A stretch of 62,000 nucleotides of DNA from Chrysomallon squamiferum. Lineage: Eukaryota > Mollusca > Gastropoda > Neomphalida > Peltospiridae. The notes under the pieces were generated by a model. It saw only the letters and a list, made by a program, of their open reading frames with translations, was not told the DNA's origin and made no database searches. The translations under genes were made by a program, and so were the position numbers. The stretch lies in NCBI GenBank assembly GCA_012295275.1, contig CM022665.1, forward strand, positions 21,750,002 to 21,812,001. Direction: 5' to 3'. Positions 29,206 through 40,795 of the stretch are shown piece by piece. The number at the start of each line of letters is the position of its first letter. Position 1 is the first letter of the stretch.

Positions 29206-29493
29206 TTAACAAGTCAAATACTTCTGCTTTTTATCATTACACAATTTCCCTGGGACTTCTTTAGAGTTTGATGAAGTATCAGTTACAGTATTCTCAGGAT
29301 TTATTTGTGTAAATATGTGGACATCTGATAACAAAGAAGAAAATGGCAGAATAGAAAAGTTTTCTGTTAGGGACAAGAATTTAACATTTGCAATGAAGTA
29401 ATCTGCAACACTAGTGTCTTTACAAGTATATTCCCCCACATATCTATCTTCATCTACTGTCCCATTCATAATAAATTTAGAATAGAGAAACAA
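29206..29493 (-). pseudogene. LINE endonuclease, C-terminal part
   Basis: MFLYSKFIMNGTVDEDRYVG continues with EYTCKDTSVADYFIANVKF and SSLLSDVHIF. It resembles the NGR..GEFTC...SVVDY......SDH end of LINE endonucleases; the usual final His is displaced (SDVH). It is separated from the first part by the inserted repeat. Confidence 0.7.
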
Positions 29494-30130
29494 CAGCCAT
29501 TGCTTCCTAGTCTATAAAGGTCAGATTATATAATGTTTTAAAGAAGTTAGTGGGGAGTAAGTGCTAGCAAAATAGATTAAGATGACTGCTTCCTATTGGG
29601 AGCTTTTGTTAGCATTAGGGACTGTATGGTCATGTGACATGACCATATATGGCAACTGCATGGTTTATTGCTTTCATTTTAATATGTCTCCTAAAAAGGG
29701 ATAATTAAGATATTACATATTAAAGATGGGACAATAATGATATTTTACTTGTGGACTTTCATTTATTTTGAATATGCTAGTGCACAATTTATTAAATGTT
29801 TTGGCATAACTTTAAGTAACAGTGGTTACAATTTATAATAATTTAATGGGGTATGTATTAGTTTTCACATGGAAATATATTTAAAACTAAACACACCTGA
29901 TACATATTATTTCTGTTCAGATGGTGACACTGGTCCTGTGTTATATGTTTGTTGAATATATTTGTTTATAATTATTTTCTTTTTATCTAAACATTAGGGG
30001 TTTTTTGTATTGGTTTTATTTTAAGTTTTGCAACTATAGAATCATAATTGTTTGGTCTCCTTGGAGATGCCAGACTTACCATGTTGTAAATGTTAACATT
30101 GCTATATCAGAAATTACCTAATATTAAAGC
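29478..30130. repeat. Dispersed repeat, copy 1 (inside the LINE)
   Basis: It shares long stretches with 49995-50640 in the same orientation, for example TTAGTGGGGAGTAAGTGCTA, ATTGGGAGCTTT, GGGATAATTAAGATATTA and TAACTTTAAGTAACAGTGGT. The copy splits the LINE endonuclease, so it probably inserted later or moved with it. No coding content was seen. Confidence 0.7.
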
Positions 30131-30355
30131 CCTTTAATTTTTAACCCTGTCTTGTATGTTTATTCCTTATATTATGTATATAATATTATATCAACCTATA
30201 TCTACCTAAGAGATCCCCTTGCCTTGCTCCCCCCCGTTTCAGAAATATGTTATTATCAAGGAATCAAGGAGAATACAACCATAGTATTTTTCTTTTTATC
30301 CATTGATGCTCATTGTTTTAATATATTTAACATCTCAAGTTCAAATAGATTATCA

Positions 30356-30790
30356 CTATATTCTTTCTTTTTTTCTACTGTTAAAGACACCAGTAAGACA
30401 GATTATGTTATACTTATTAACAAATGACAAATATTCATTTTCAAGCTGGTCAAAAGCATCAGATGATGAATAATATGAATTTTCTGGTGGAATATATACA
30501 ACACCAATTAAAATATTGTCTTTTGTGCGTAAAACCCTGCCTTCTATGCCTAGCCACAAAACATATGTACACTGTGATTCGATAACATTTATATGTTTTA
30601 GTAGATAATGTTTTATATATACAACAATATCCCCAAATTTACGATGAGATAAAGAAACTGTTTTTAGCATATACTTTATAGCCAAGAATTTTAATGTTAT
30701 CAGCATCATCTGTTTTTAATTCAGCTAAACATATATCACAATTAGTGACAGTTTCAAGAAATATAGGATCTCTGAGTTTATCAAACCACA
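30356..30790 (-). pseudogene. LINE endonuclease, first part
   Basis: In the minus frames: KFGDIVVYIKHYLLKHINVI, ESQCTYVLWLGIEGRV, then IGVVYIPPENSYYSSSDAF and FNSR. This matches the exonuclease-endonuclease-phosphatase domain of CR1/L2/RTE-like LINEs (GG.A.YI, YIPPE, GDFNSR), with the catalytic GDFN changed to GVFN. An upstream piece with CGLINSEI near 30800 is in other frames. Confidence 0.75.
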
Positions 30791-30964
30791 CACATTAATC
30801 TCTGTTATTTCTAAACATAAAGGATTATTTCTTTATGATTTTTGTTTGGGGTATTTTTACAAATGAGAGAGTTTTCTGACATTTGCTCAACACTGTTTTC
30901 ACTTGGTAAGACTTGTCCTCCTCCATTGTTGTATTGCACTGAGTGAACTGACTTGTCTCAGTCA

Positions 30965-31135
30965 GAGTTTAGTTTGTGTTGTGTGATCTCTGTTGTCTTG
31001 TTTCTGTTGGCTGAGTTGTTATGTTTCTGTTGTGTGATCTCTGTTGTCTTGTTTCTGTTGACTGAGTTGTTATGTTTTTGTTGTGTGATCTCTGTTGTCT
31101 TGTTTCTGTTGGCCAAGTTGTTATGTTTGTGTTAC
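30965..31135. repeat. ~54-bp tandem repeat in the LINE
   Basis: Three units, each containing GTGTGATCTCTGTTGTCTTG and TTTCTGTTG(A/G)C(T/C)(G/A)AGTTG. On the minus strand they translate as ETRQQRSHN(T/R/K)NITT repeats. They lie between ORF1 and the endonuclease. Confidence 0.85.
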
Positions 31136-31139
31136 TGGC

Positions 31140-31794
31140 TTCTGGCCCGTCCTCTCCCAGTGTAAACAGCCTGCCCTCGATATACAGTTTATCACCATTT
31201 AAGGTTGCTGTTTTCCCTTGCTGGTTTGTAATGAGGATATAGTAATTTTCTCCTGTCATTAATTTCTTTCTGGAATTGTTCATTAACCCCGTATGGTTTG
31301 TTTATCAGTGTTTCGGGTGCAGCTCTTCTCACAATTTCTCTTTCTTTCTATAAAATGAATTTAGCAACAATAGGCCTTATATATCTGTCGAACGTTCTCC
31401 CCAGTCATTCACTCTGTGAAAGTCCATATTATTTTCTACTTTCATTTAATTTTTTATAAACTTTTTCAATTCCTCTTCTGTGTCTTTTCTCTGGTATCCC
31501 ACTGAAGATTAAATTGTCATGCATAAAGCAAGTTTGTAGGTCATTGTGATTTTCTCTTAAGTTTCCAAACTCAGTTTTCAATTCACATATTTGTTGTTTC
31601 ATACTGTTATTATTTCTCATTTCACAGGTTGAAAACAGACACAACAAAAATTTAAATTTCCGAGATCTTTTTTTATTCCTTTCAAATTGTTTGTTAATGT
31701 AATTCATGTCTTGTAGTTTTTTCTTGATACCCATCATTTTACCACTGATGTCTTGTACAGTTATTTCCATACTATTCAGTCGTTTCTTGATCAT
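31140..31794 (-). pseudogene. LINE ORF1 remnant
   Basis: A coiled-coil-like start (MIKKRLNSMEITVQDISGKM) is followed by NDLQTCFMHDNLIFSGIPE, the typical entry of the RNA-binding domain in LINE ORF1 proteins. After a stop, shifted frames continue with RRKL.., QQGKTATLNGDKLYIEGRLF (to about 31165). It then runs into a 51-nt tandem repeat (30965-31130). Confidence 0.7.
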
Positions 31795-31802
31795 GATGTA
31801 TA

Positions 31803-32125
31803 TTTCCTGTCAATATTATTTAACTATATTAGAATATAATATTTATTTAAAATCATTGATTCTTGTAATAAACATGACAGATCAATAACATCTATAAACT
31901 ACAAGTGATAAGAAAACTATTTATAAAGAAGGTGTCATTGATAAATACAGAAATTGTAATGTACACTATTATCAGATTTTTGCAATTCTGGAAATATGAT
32001 TCATTACTACAGAGTTGTTGCATTCATTATTTAGTTGATAGATTATATTGATATTTTTGCTTCAGTATTATTTAACTGTATTAGAATATTTATTTAAAAA
32101 CATTGATTTTTGTAATAAATATGTG
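31803..32125. repeat. Short direct duplication
   Basis: About 60 bp at 31814-31875 (ATTTAACTATATTAGAATAT, TTGTAATAAA) recurs at 32067-32125. They are nearby direct repeats at the 5' edge of the LINE remnant. Confidence 0.6.
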
Positions 32126-32187
32126 TAGTCATTTATATCTAGTGTTTTAACAAACAAATCTGACTGTCATAATTTCTCTTTTTTCAG

Positions 32188-32265
32188 AAAACTGTCTAAA
32201 GCTCAGTTTATTGAATTTTTCTTGGTATTTACGAAGGATCCAGATCTAATCAAAACAATTCCAAG
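32188..32265 (+). CDS. Putative orphan 78-nt exon
   Basis: Flanked by a strong acceptor (CTCTTTTTTCAG) and a donor (CCAAG|GTATTT). One frame is open: KLSKAQFIEFFLVFTKDPDL then IKTIPR. A frameshifted copy lies at 27882-27958. The neighbourhood has zinc-finger remnants, so it may come from a broken zinc-finger gene. Function is not recognised, and no adjoining exon could be joined. Confidence 0.3.
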
Positions 32266-32909
32266 GTATTTGACTACAGTAACAATTCCTGTTTCCGTAT
32301 TATTATATATCAGTCTTTAAAAAGTTGTACTAAAATTGCTTCTTGAAAAACAATAATCATATTTTTTGTCTTAGATGCATTACTTCCAGGTTTCCCAGTG
32401 TATTTCAAACCAACACAGTTAATGTTGTACATCATCTGCTGTTTCTTTTTATAGTACTGTATAAACATAAAATAAATAACTTCATGTACATTAGCATCTT
32501 TCACAAGAACTTTTTTCACTGATCTAATACCTTCACAATTTTTATAGCTAAAAATATTACTAATTATTTTATTAGAATGAAAATTAACAAAATGACGTTT
32601 TCTTTTTGCTTTGCTCTAAAATCAGAAGAAAACATATGTCGTTTGAAAAATGTGTTAAATTCTGTATAATTTATATTGTAAGTAAATAAAATCTGTTGCA
32701 CAAAATATGCTAACTTAAACATTTTATCTCCATTGGTTTAACTACTTATTTTTATTTTATATTTTCAGAAATAAATAAAAGGTAAGGATCAGAATTCAGA
32801 ACTTTGATGAAAGTAAGAAAAATAATTCCATCAAATTGCAAATTAATGTGTTTTTTTAAAAATGAGAATATAAACATGGTGGGTCACACCGTTAAAGAAT
32901 ATTCAGTAT

Positions 32910-33063
<154 letters not shown>

Positions 33064-35792
33064 GTATTCTTTAATTTTGTAGCATTTTATTACTGCTATA
33101 CCAGCATGACTGTTGTGTCAACATATACTACTATCATACAAATATGACAAGTGGTTGATTGATGGCCATGTTTGGGGTTTTGGGGGGGTTTGACAGCTCT
33201 AGAAGAAAGTTGATTGTAAATGACTATTATTTTATATTTCATGATTCTGTGATTAATACTTATGGAGTCTTTATAAGCAACATTAATTTTCATATTAACA
33301 ATATGCAAAAGATAATTAAATTTTGTGAAATAAAAAAATAAAGGAAACCATGAAAAGTTTGTTCGGTTTAATTTTATGACACATTTTATTACTGCTGTAA
33401 AAGACTGAAGTGGCATCTAGTAAAACCACTGCAAATACTGCTACTGCTATAGCTGCTATCACTACTACATATATAATGACTGCTACTACCATTTCTGTGA
33501 CAACTACTACTATAGTTATTTACAACTATTCTTCCCATTACTACTACTAAAATTACAGCTCCTAAGTATATTTTATTATTACATACTTTTTTCTTTATTA
33601 AATGTATTGAGGAATATTTTAGGTTCTGAAACTACAGCAGAAACTTTGTTTTAAACATTTTCATATCCAAATTTTGTCATAAGGATGTAGAAAATTATAG
33701 CTGCATGGTTCTGTGTTATTTTATCATGACAGACTATAGAGGAAGTCCTTTTCATTCCATCTCCAAGAATCTGTGATCAGTATTTTTGCAGTCATTATAA
33801 AGAACATATATTTTTGATTATATTCTTATTATTGTTATCTTCATGATGAACAACATGAACAGTGTACAGACAGTAATAGTTTTTAACTGAACCTTTGCAG
33901 GATTTCAGATAATTATCACTAGTCATTAACAGTGATGACAACAACATGACTGAACCTGTCAGTTTTATATCCCACCAAATACGTGACCTTTCAGCTGTTT
34001 GATCACTTCTTTTAATTTAATATCTCTACAGTGACTATAGCCTGTGTATACTCTGGCAGAGAAAAGCTCAGATGGATATTGCTGATTCTGTGCCAGAGAT
34101 AGGTCTATATCATTTTTTTGGTTAATCTTTGTGAACTGTATTTTACATCATCATCACATTAAGTTCAAATAAATCTGATCTGGGGATTTTGTAGTAAAAT
34201 ATAATTTATTAGTCATGATAACCTAATTTGATTTGGAAAGTTTGTAGTAAGATACAGTAGTAGTGTAATGTGACAAAACATAAGTTCACAGAGAAATGAA
34301 GCCTTTTAAATGCAAAGTCTCTTTGAAATGATTTTCTTAAAATTTGGCTGGCCACTCATGGTAATGAACTATTCACAACTGATACAGATGAGAAGCCTTT
34401 TAAATGTCTGAAACTAACTCCAGATTTTTTTATCGTGTAGAAAATATGTTGGGCTAAGCATTATAATGTAAGATCATTTGATTTTCAAGGACAAAAAGTT
34501 ATCACTCTTCATATCGTCCACAGTAAAATATGTAATTTGTTTTAATCTTTATTAAATCCTTTTTGCAATACTCATTTGAGCAAAACTGACCAATTGGTTG
34601 CTGAGTTATGATCATTTGAATGTAGACAGTCAAACCTGTGTTTGTCAAAGTTTCCAAAGAGGGTTTTTCTTGGAAACAGCTTGTCTTATCATGCTAAAAG
34701 TGGAAATGTCTTCTTTAATGCTGCTTATCCTAAATATTAATTTTCACTAATAACAGAGAGATTGGACTTCCATTTTTCCAATACTTTTAGTGGCAACACA
34801 GAATGACCCTATAAAGCGTGTCTCATTATAACTGTCTGCAGTATCTCGTGATGATGTTGTCTCCAATCACACATGCAGGATTCCTTCCTGACAATTCTAG
34901 ACCAGCGTTACAGTGACATTAAATGTAAATGAAGAAATCCAAAGACAAAATTTGAAGTACTATACTGGACAATGGGAGTCATGTCCCATTTCAGTTTTTA
35001 CATTTTTATTTATTTATTTATTTATTTATCTACTGATTTGTTTGTTTTAATATAGCTTCACAGTGATTAATCCATTTCCCTAGAAATTGTCAAAATTGAG
35101 AATGACGCCCCAGGCATGTGTGCATGATGGATGTGCAAACTTATGGAATATTGGTTGATAAATAGATCTGAACATTCTTTACTGTAGTCAAAACATATGT
35201 TTTGTCTAATCACAGATATTAAAATTAATATTTCATCTATTTGTTATTGCAAGGTTATATTAAATATAATATAATATTATTATTGTTAATTTTACTTCTG
35301 TCTCTATAACTACCCCAAATTATTAAAAAAAATTATTTCATTTCATAATTAAAAACGAAAATATTTATGCCCCAATAATTACTTTTTGAAAAATAAATTG
35401 TGATAATTGCATAAGGGAAATATCAGGGTAAGCTAACTTATAACTGGACATTTTGTTTGGAGTTTTGTAGTATTTACGGCAATGTACGATTCCCATGGAT
35501 GATATAATGCCTCATTCTGGTGAATATTTGACACAAATTAGTCAGAACGTTCTTTACCCACACGATGTGTATGTCAGAACATTCCAACATTTACAGTTGG
35601 TGTCATAGTCACTGTAGAGAATTTAAATAAAGGAAGTAACCAAACAAATGCTATGTTTGTTATTTAGATGGCAGGTTATAAAACTGAACATTTCACACAT
35701 GATGTTGTCTTCACTGTTAATTAAATGAAATTCTGCAAAGGCTAAGTTAAAAACTATTACTATCTTAATTTGTTAGTGTTGTTTTTTGTGAC
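33064..35792. other. Non-coding stretch with transposon debris
   Basis: Holds a weak zinc-finger echo on the plus strand at about 34285-34410 (MKPFKCKVSLK; DEKPFKC in another frame). Transposon-like pieces with no clear ends lie near 34630-34900. No intact gene was seen. Confidence 0.5.
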
Positions 35793-36436
35793 CAGGGCTG
35801 GATTAAGACCCTTAGAGGCCCTAAGCACTCAAAAATGTTGTAATTTGTAATTCAAAATATAAACAATAATAAACCATAAAATAAAATTTTATTTATTGAG
35901 AATTCAAAATTAAACAATGCTTGCAGTAAGAAGGAAAATAATATTTATTTCTGTATGTTTCCATTTTATTTATAGTTGAATAATGTTCTCCTACATTTTT
36001 TCCTTGCAAAGTCTTTGATCAGATCCTCATAACCAGTCTTACGTAACATATCTGCTTCTATACATAATAGAGATAAGGCATCCAGCCTGCCTTGTTGCAT
36101 AGCTGTTCTGAGGGGACAGTTGGCAACTAAACTAAGAGCTTAAGAACTACTACCCATCACTTGTGCTGTTTCAAACGCATACCAGACTTGTTTAAAACAA
36201 GTCTAACTTCCAATCTGCCAGCACAGTATAATTTATTTTGCAGGATAAACATGATGACACAGGAGAGAATGTTTCATAAACAGAACATATTGATCTTTCA
36301 TTAAATTTTGAAAATGGCTATGAATTTAATTAATTTAATAATTTAAATGCTAAATTCAGCTAGGAAAAATTTCTGAGGTGTCCCTTGATGACCTAAGCAC
36401 ATGCTTATTTTGCTTATAGGATTAAATCCACCACTG
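35793..36436 (-). mobile_element. hAT-family transposon, internally deleted
   Basis: Terminal inverted repeats start CAGGGCTGGATTAAG (left) and, reverse-complemented, CAGTGGTGGATTTAATC (right). An 8-bp target duplication flanks it: TTTGTGAC at 35785-35792 and TTCGTGAC at 36437-36444 (7 of 8 match). At about 35990-36115 the minus strand keeps the end of a hAT transposase: RLDALSLLCIEADMLRKTG followed by YEDLIKDFARKKCRR. At 644 bp it cannot encode a full transposase, so it is a deletion derivative. Confidence 0.85.
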
Positions 36437-36801
36437 TTCGTGACTATAAAAATATTAGTTTATCATGACTATTAAAATACTAACTACGTAACCAAAAAGA
36501 TTTCATTTTCAAACTTATATTATATTTTGTTAATATTATACGTGTTTAGACTGTTTCGTCATAACACTAAAGGTTCGTTTTAGAAATATACTCTGATCTT
36601 TAAAATAAAATAAGAATGCAACATATCAGAAATAGGGAAGCAAAATTTGAATTTATCTTTTGGTAGATATAATATTACAGAATAAATGAGTTTCATTACA
36701 AAGGAAGAATAAATGTAATGTAATGTAAATATTTAAAATTTAATGGGCAAAAAACAAGGAAGGGTTACCTCCTCCCCACCAGAATTACATCTAATAAATA
36801 C

Positions 36802-36951
36802 CTCTTCAAAATACTGCTTCACAACACTTTCAGGCATTTGACCAGGTTTCTTTTCTTTTGGTTGAGGGGGGATAACTGTGAAAACTTCAGGATGAGCTTC
36901 GTCAGATTCTCCAGGGTAACGAACTGGTGTTTGTATTTCTGAAGCAGCCAT
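36802..36951 (-). pseudogene. Orphan copy of PHYH-like exon 1
   Basis: It encodes the same 50 residues as exon 1 of the dioxygenase gene at 43867-44016 (MAASEIQTPVRYPGESDEAH to QYFEE) with one change (KKPGQM versus KKPGQL). The start context, the donor (GAG|GTATTT) and about 130 bp of upstream flank are also copied (unit about 36790-37080). It lies 2.2 kb beyond the last exon of that gene. No copies of exons 2-9 are visible downstream, so it is probably a partial duplication; an assembly duplication is possible. Confidence 0.75.
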
Positions 36952-37080
36952 CTTGTTTAAATATGAACGTATTGAACCTGGGTTATGTTCTGAAATAAAT
37001 ATTGAAAATAATTATTTATGTTTGATAAACAAAACTGATTAAAGTTATTTTATTTCAATTATCTATTTTATTCTATTTCA

Positions 37081-37271
37081 TTTTATTTATTTTTTTAATG
37101 TCTTTCTGTTATAAGATTTTAAAATCTATACATAAGTATTAATATTAGATCTAAAGTTTTTATTGTAAATTACTTTATTATTATTTTGATGTGTGTGTGT
37201 GTGTGTTCAAGTGTATGTTTGTGTGTGTGTTACTGAATCTGGTTGTGAAATAAAATATTTAAATGGTTTAA

Positions 37272-37314
<43 letters not shown>

Positions 37315-37490
37315 TAATATATGGAGACCATCCATTAAAAATGCCACTGTTCACATTATACTGCTCTGTTCAGTGCCCCTGACCTAAATTTCTATGCTTA
37401 TTTTCTAACATTACCAACATGAAAGTGGAGCAGTCAGTTCAATGTATTACAACACTAACAGATCACACACACACACATAAAATAAAAAAA

Positions 37491-37529
<39 letters not shown>

Positions 37530-39194
37530 TAATTAGTTAATTCAAAATATAAAAAGAGTATAATTTGTATGTGTTAAATCTGCCATCCTTAATCCAGTTT
37601 GTCATTGATGATGATTATTTGGACAAGATTATCACAGGACATTCAAGTGACCTTCACTGGTGATAAATAACATATTTTCTTGTTGATAAGACTTCAGTAT
37701 ATTTTTAATAAAATGTCACTGATTATTTTTGATTGATTGATTTATTTATTTATTTATTTATTTATTATTATTATTATGTTGTTGTTGTTGTTAATTTCAT
37801 TTTTTTAAATTGTTTCATTTTATTTTATTAATTCATGAAACAAAAATTGAATGAAAGAGAAAGTAACAGTTAATGTTTTTTTATATTTAATATTGTATCC
37901 TGAAAATAAAACAGAATAACATTATAAAGCATGAATAAATGATTGAATGAATGAATGAATGTTTGTTTAATGTTTTAGTATTAAATATAAAATAAGATAT
38001 CTGTGTATCAATAAAATAAAAAATCCTCAGTTGCTATAGCTTGGACTGCTTTTAATGATTGGCACCAAATGATCATAATATCCATCTTTATATAGACTGG
38101 AGGGCATATACCATGATATTCGATATTAAAGACAAAAAAAAGGAATTAATCTATTTTTATTTTCATTTTATGTGAAAAACAATTAACAATAAGATTAACA
38201 TAATTTTAAATCGCCTGAGTAACTTCATTGTGAAATGTTTAATTGTATTGCACCAAACACGTGAGTACATGAGCATTCATTGGTTAAGAACAGACAAAGG
38301 GGTTGATTTGATTGAAATTTTACACAAATAAAAACACAAGCTTTTCCAATATTTTTCCCTAATCAGGGAAAGTATCTGACTACTTCCAATCCCCTGAGTC
38401 ATATGCCCATGATCAAGCAGACATTTAATCTAAAATTATTTCAGAAAAAAAAATTATTATCATATTCTGAATATTGAGGGATGCGATTATGTTACAGTTA
38501 AACATTCCATATATTCATTATTCTTCAATTTTTTTATGTGATGATTTATTTTATTTTATTTTTTATTTAAGCTCTCACTAACTTCATTAAATAATATTTA
38601 AATTAGGATTAGAAAATATTTCTTTTGGTTGAATGACAGTATATTTTTTTAGAACTTAATTAATTAATTAATAATGAACATTATTTCATTTTAAAAGTTA
38701 TATGCACCTCTTTGAGGTTAATTTGATTTTTGGATCAAGCATTGGCACTAGTTTTTTTGTGTTAAATGTTATTTTTATACTGCATGTTGTTTTTTTAATT
38801 TAGATATTTTTCTCAGATACCCTAATACCTGTGTCTGTACCTGTGTGTGTGTGTGTGTGTCTTATACTGATTTAATTATCTAGAATATTTTGAATTAAAG
38901 CATACACACCTTCATAAGAGAGAACTGCATGAACATATGACCCATTTTGTTTCTCTTTTTATTTTATTTCATGAAAATATATAATAACCTTTAGGAAAAA
39001 TAATATGTTTTCATATATGTGTATATGGTATATGTGGATATATGTATATGTATTATATATTATATTTGAAAGCATTAATTTCACTACTCTTGCTTTCTGC
39101 AATCGTATCCTGATGGTTTTACGGATTAACAGGCTGATCAAAGTCACAGTTAAATGAATAAAATCATGATATGTTAAAAGGCTGTACAGTTTAT
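37081..39194. other. Non-coding spacer with simple repeats
   Basis: Contains TG runs (37190-37225, 37273-37312), AAT (37488-37530) and ATTT/TTG (37735-37795) tracts. No gene recognised. Confidence 0.6.
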
Positions 39195-39436
39195 TTATGC
39201 TTTGTGCCAAACGGTTCCAGTGTTTCTAAACAGCTTATCTGTATGTTTGTTCTGATGTACTAGTTCCCATTTCTTCATCCATGGACCCTGAATTGTCGTG
39301 TCAAATTCATCTTCGTCATCCTGAAGCAGAATATCACATAGTGAAGTAGATGGATAAATGTATTTGTTACTGAATAATCTAAATTTATTTATTAAATATT
39401 TACTTTTATTTTTTTTTTTTTTTTTTTTTTTTTTTT

Positions 39437-39482
<46 letters not shown>

Positions 39483-39928
39483 TTATATTTGTTCTTTACT
39501 ATACTTAATTTAATTTTATTTATTGTTTTTATTAAAAAAAGCATTATCATCATATTGCTTAAGTATAAATTATGCTATTTATGTTTATTTTTGCTACTAT
39601 ATTTTAATTATTTAATCTTTTCTACATATTGATGTAACATCCTAGCTGTGGATTACTTTTATGTGTTGTAAATTTTGTTAACACAACGTTCCAACAGTTA
39701 TAATAAAATGTATTACCTGAGCATTATCAGCTTTTGCAGCTTTGTGTCTGTCAACAGCATCAAATGGTTCCCAGTCTATTTTGTGATTTGGATTTTTGGT
39801 TGTTCTCATCAGAATGCCTTGTTTGAGACCATAGAATCCATATGGTTTAGAAGGAACTTGCCAACGGAAATCTAGGCTCCAGCGAATTTCATTCGATGTA
39901 TTGCCAAGACTTCATTTAAAAAAAAAAA

Positions 39929-39959
<31 letters not shown>

Positions 39960-40707
39960 TAGATTAACTGTTAATACATAAATTAATACATTTGTTTGTG
40001 TGTCTGTTACATAAATATAGTTTTTAAGCAATGTTTAACTCTGCTTAAGTTTACCTTGAAATACAGTATTACTGAGTAATAAGAACAAAAAATCATTTTA
40101 TAATAACATTTATTTATTATTTTAAGTTTCTGCTTTATGATTAAATCAGTGATACAATGGAAATGTTTAGTTAACTTTTCAACATGTCGTTCTGACCACA
40201 GAGTTTGGTTCAAAGGTTGACAAATTTAGACAATGAAGAAGAAAAGCATACTGAGAATTTACCTCCTGTGTGGAATCATGTTGTTAATAAGTAACATTCC
40301 TCCATATGGAACAGCGCACAGTTTTACATCCGTCTTCATGTTTCGATCTACAGAAACAGACATTTCACACTTTATTTGTAACTGTTTTCCAAACAAATGA
40401 TTAATAATTTAGTAATAACTGAACAAAGCCTTCTTAATTTATTGAAAAATCATCTTTAAAACAAAATTTAATGTAAAATAGTGTTGCATTTAAAATAGTA
40501 ATTATATAAATATTAAATTTAAAATTTGCATATATTACTGTTTAAAATTAGAATGATAGCCTTGAAGAACTAGATTAGAAATGAATGGAAGAATGAATGA
40601 ACAAATTCAGATAATTTTTAAAAAATAATAAAAAAATAAAACAATAGTTTTAATGTCTGTGGTTCCCTATACCAAAAAAAATAATAATAAAATAAAAAAA
40701 AAATAAA

Positions 40708-40795
<88 letters not shown>

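Larger units (their letters stand above)
28450..31800 (-). mobile_element. LINE retrotransposon remnant (ORF1 plus endonuclease)
   Basis: Minus-strand non-LTR element, 5' end near 31800. ORF1 remnants lie at about 31140-31794 and the AP-endonuclease part of ORF2 at about 30356-30790 and 29206-29493. Linker-like sequence (NRACKAARKEIRKARRYK) follows near 29030, then stop-rich sequence to about 28450. No reverse transcriptase core motif was seen, so the 3' half is lost or unrecognisable. The endonuclease is split by about 860 bp of another repeat (29.49-30.35 kb). Confidence 0.75.

Noticed and set aside
34630-34900. Possible Tigger/pogo end (CAGTCAAACCTGTGTTTGTC)
   Set aside because: No matching inverted end or transposase could be found nearby; left as generic transposon debris.
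36802-36951. A complete second dioxygenase gene starting at the duplicate exon
   Set aside because: No copy of exon 2 (GYAVVENFF) or any later exon is visible downstream on the minus strand within the window.
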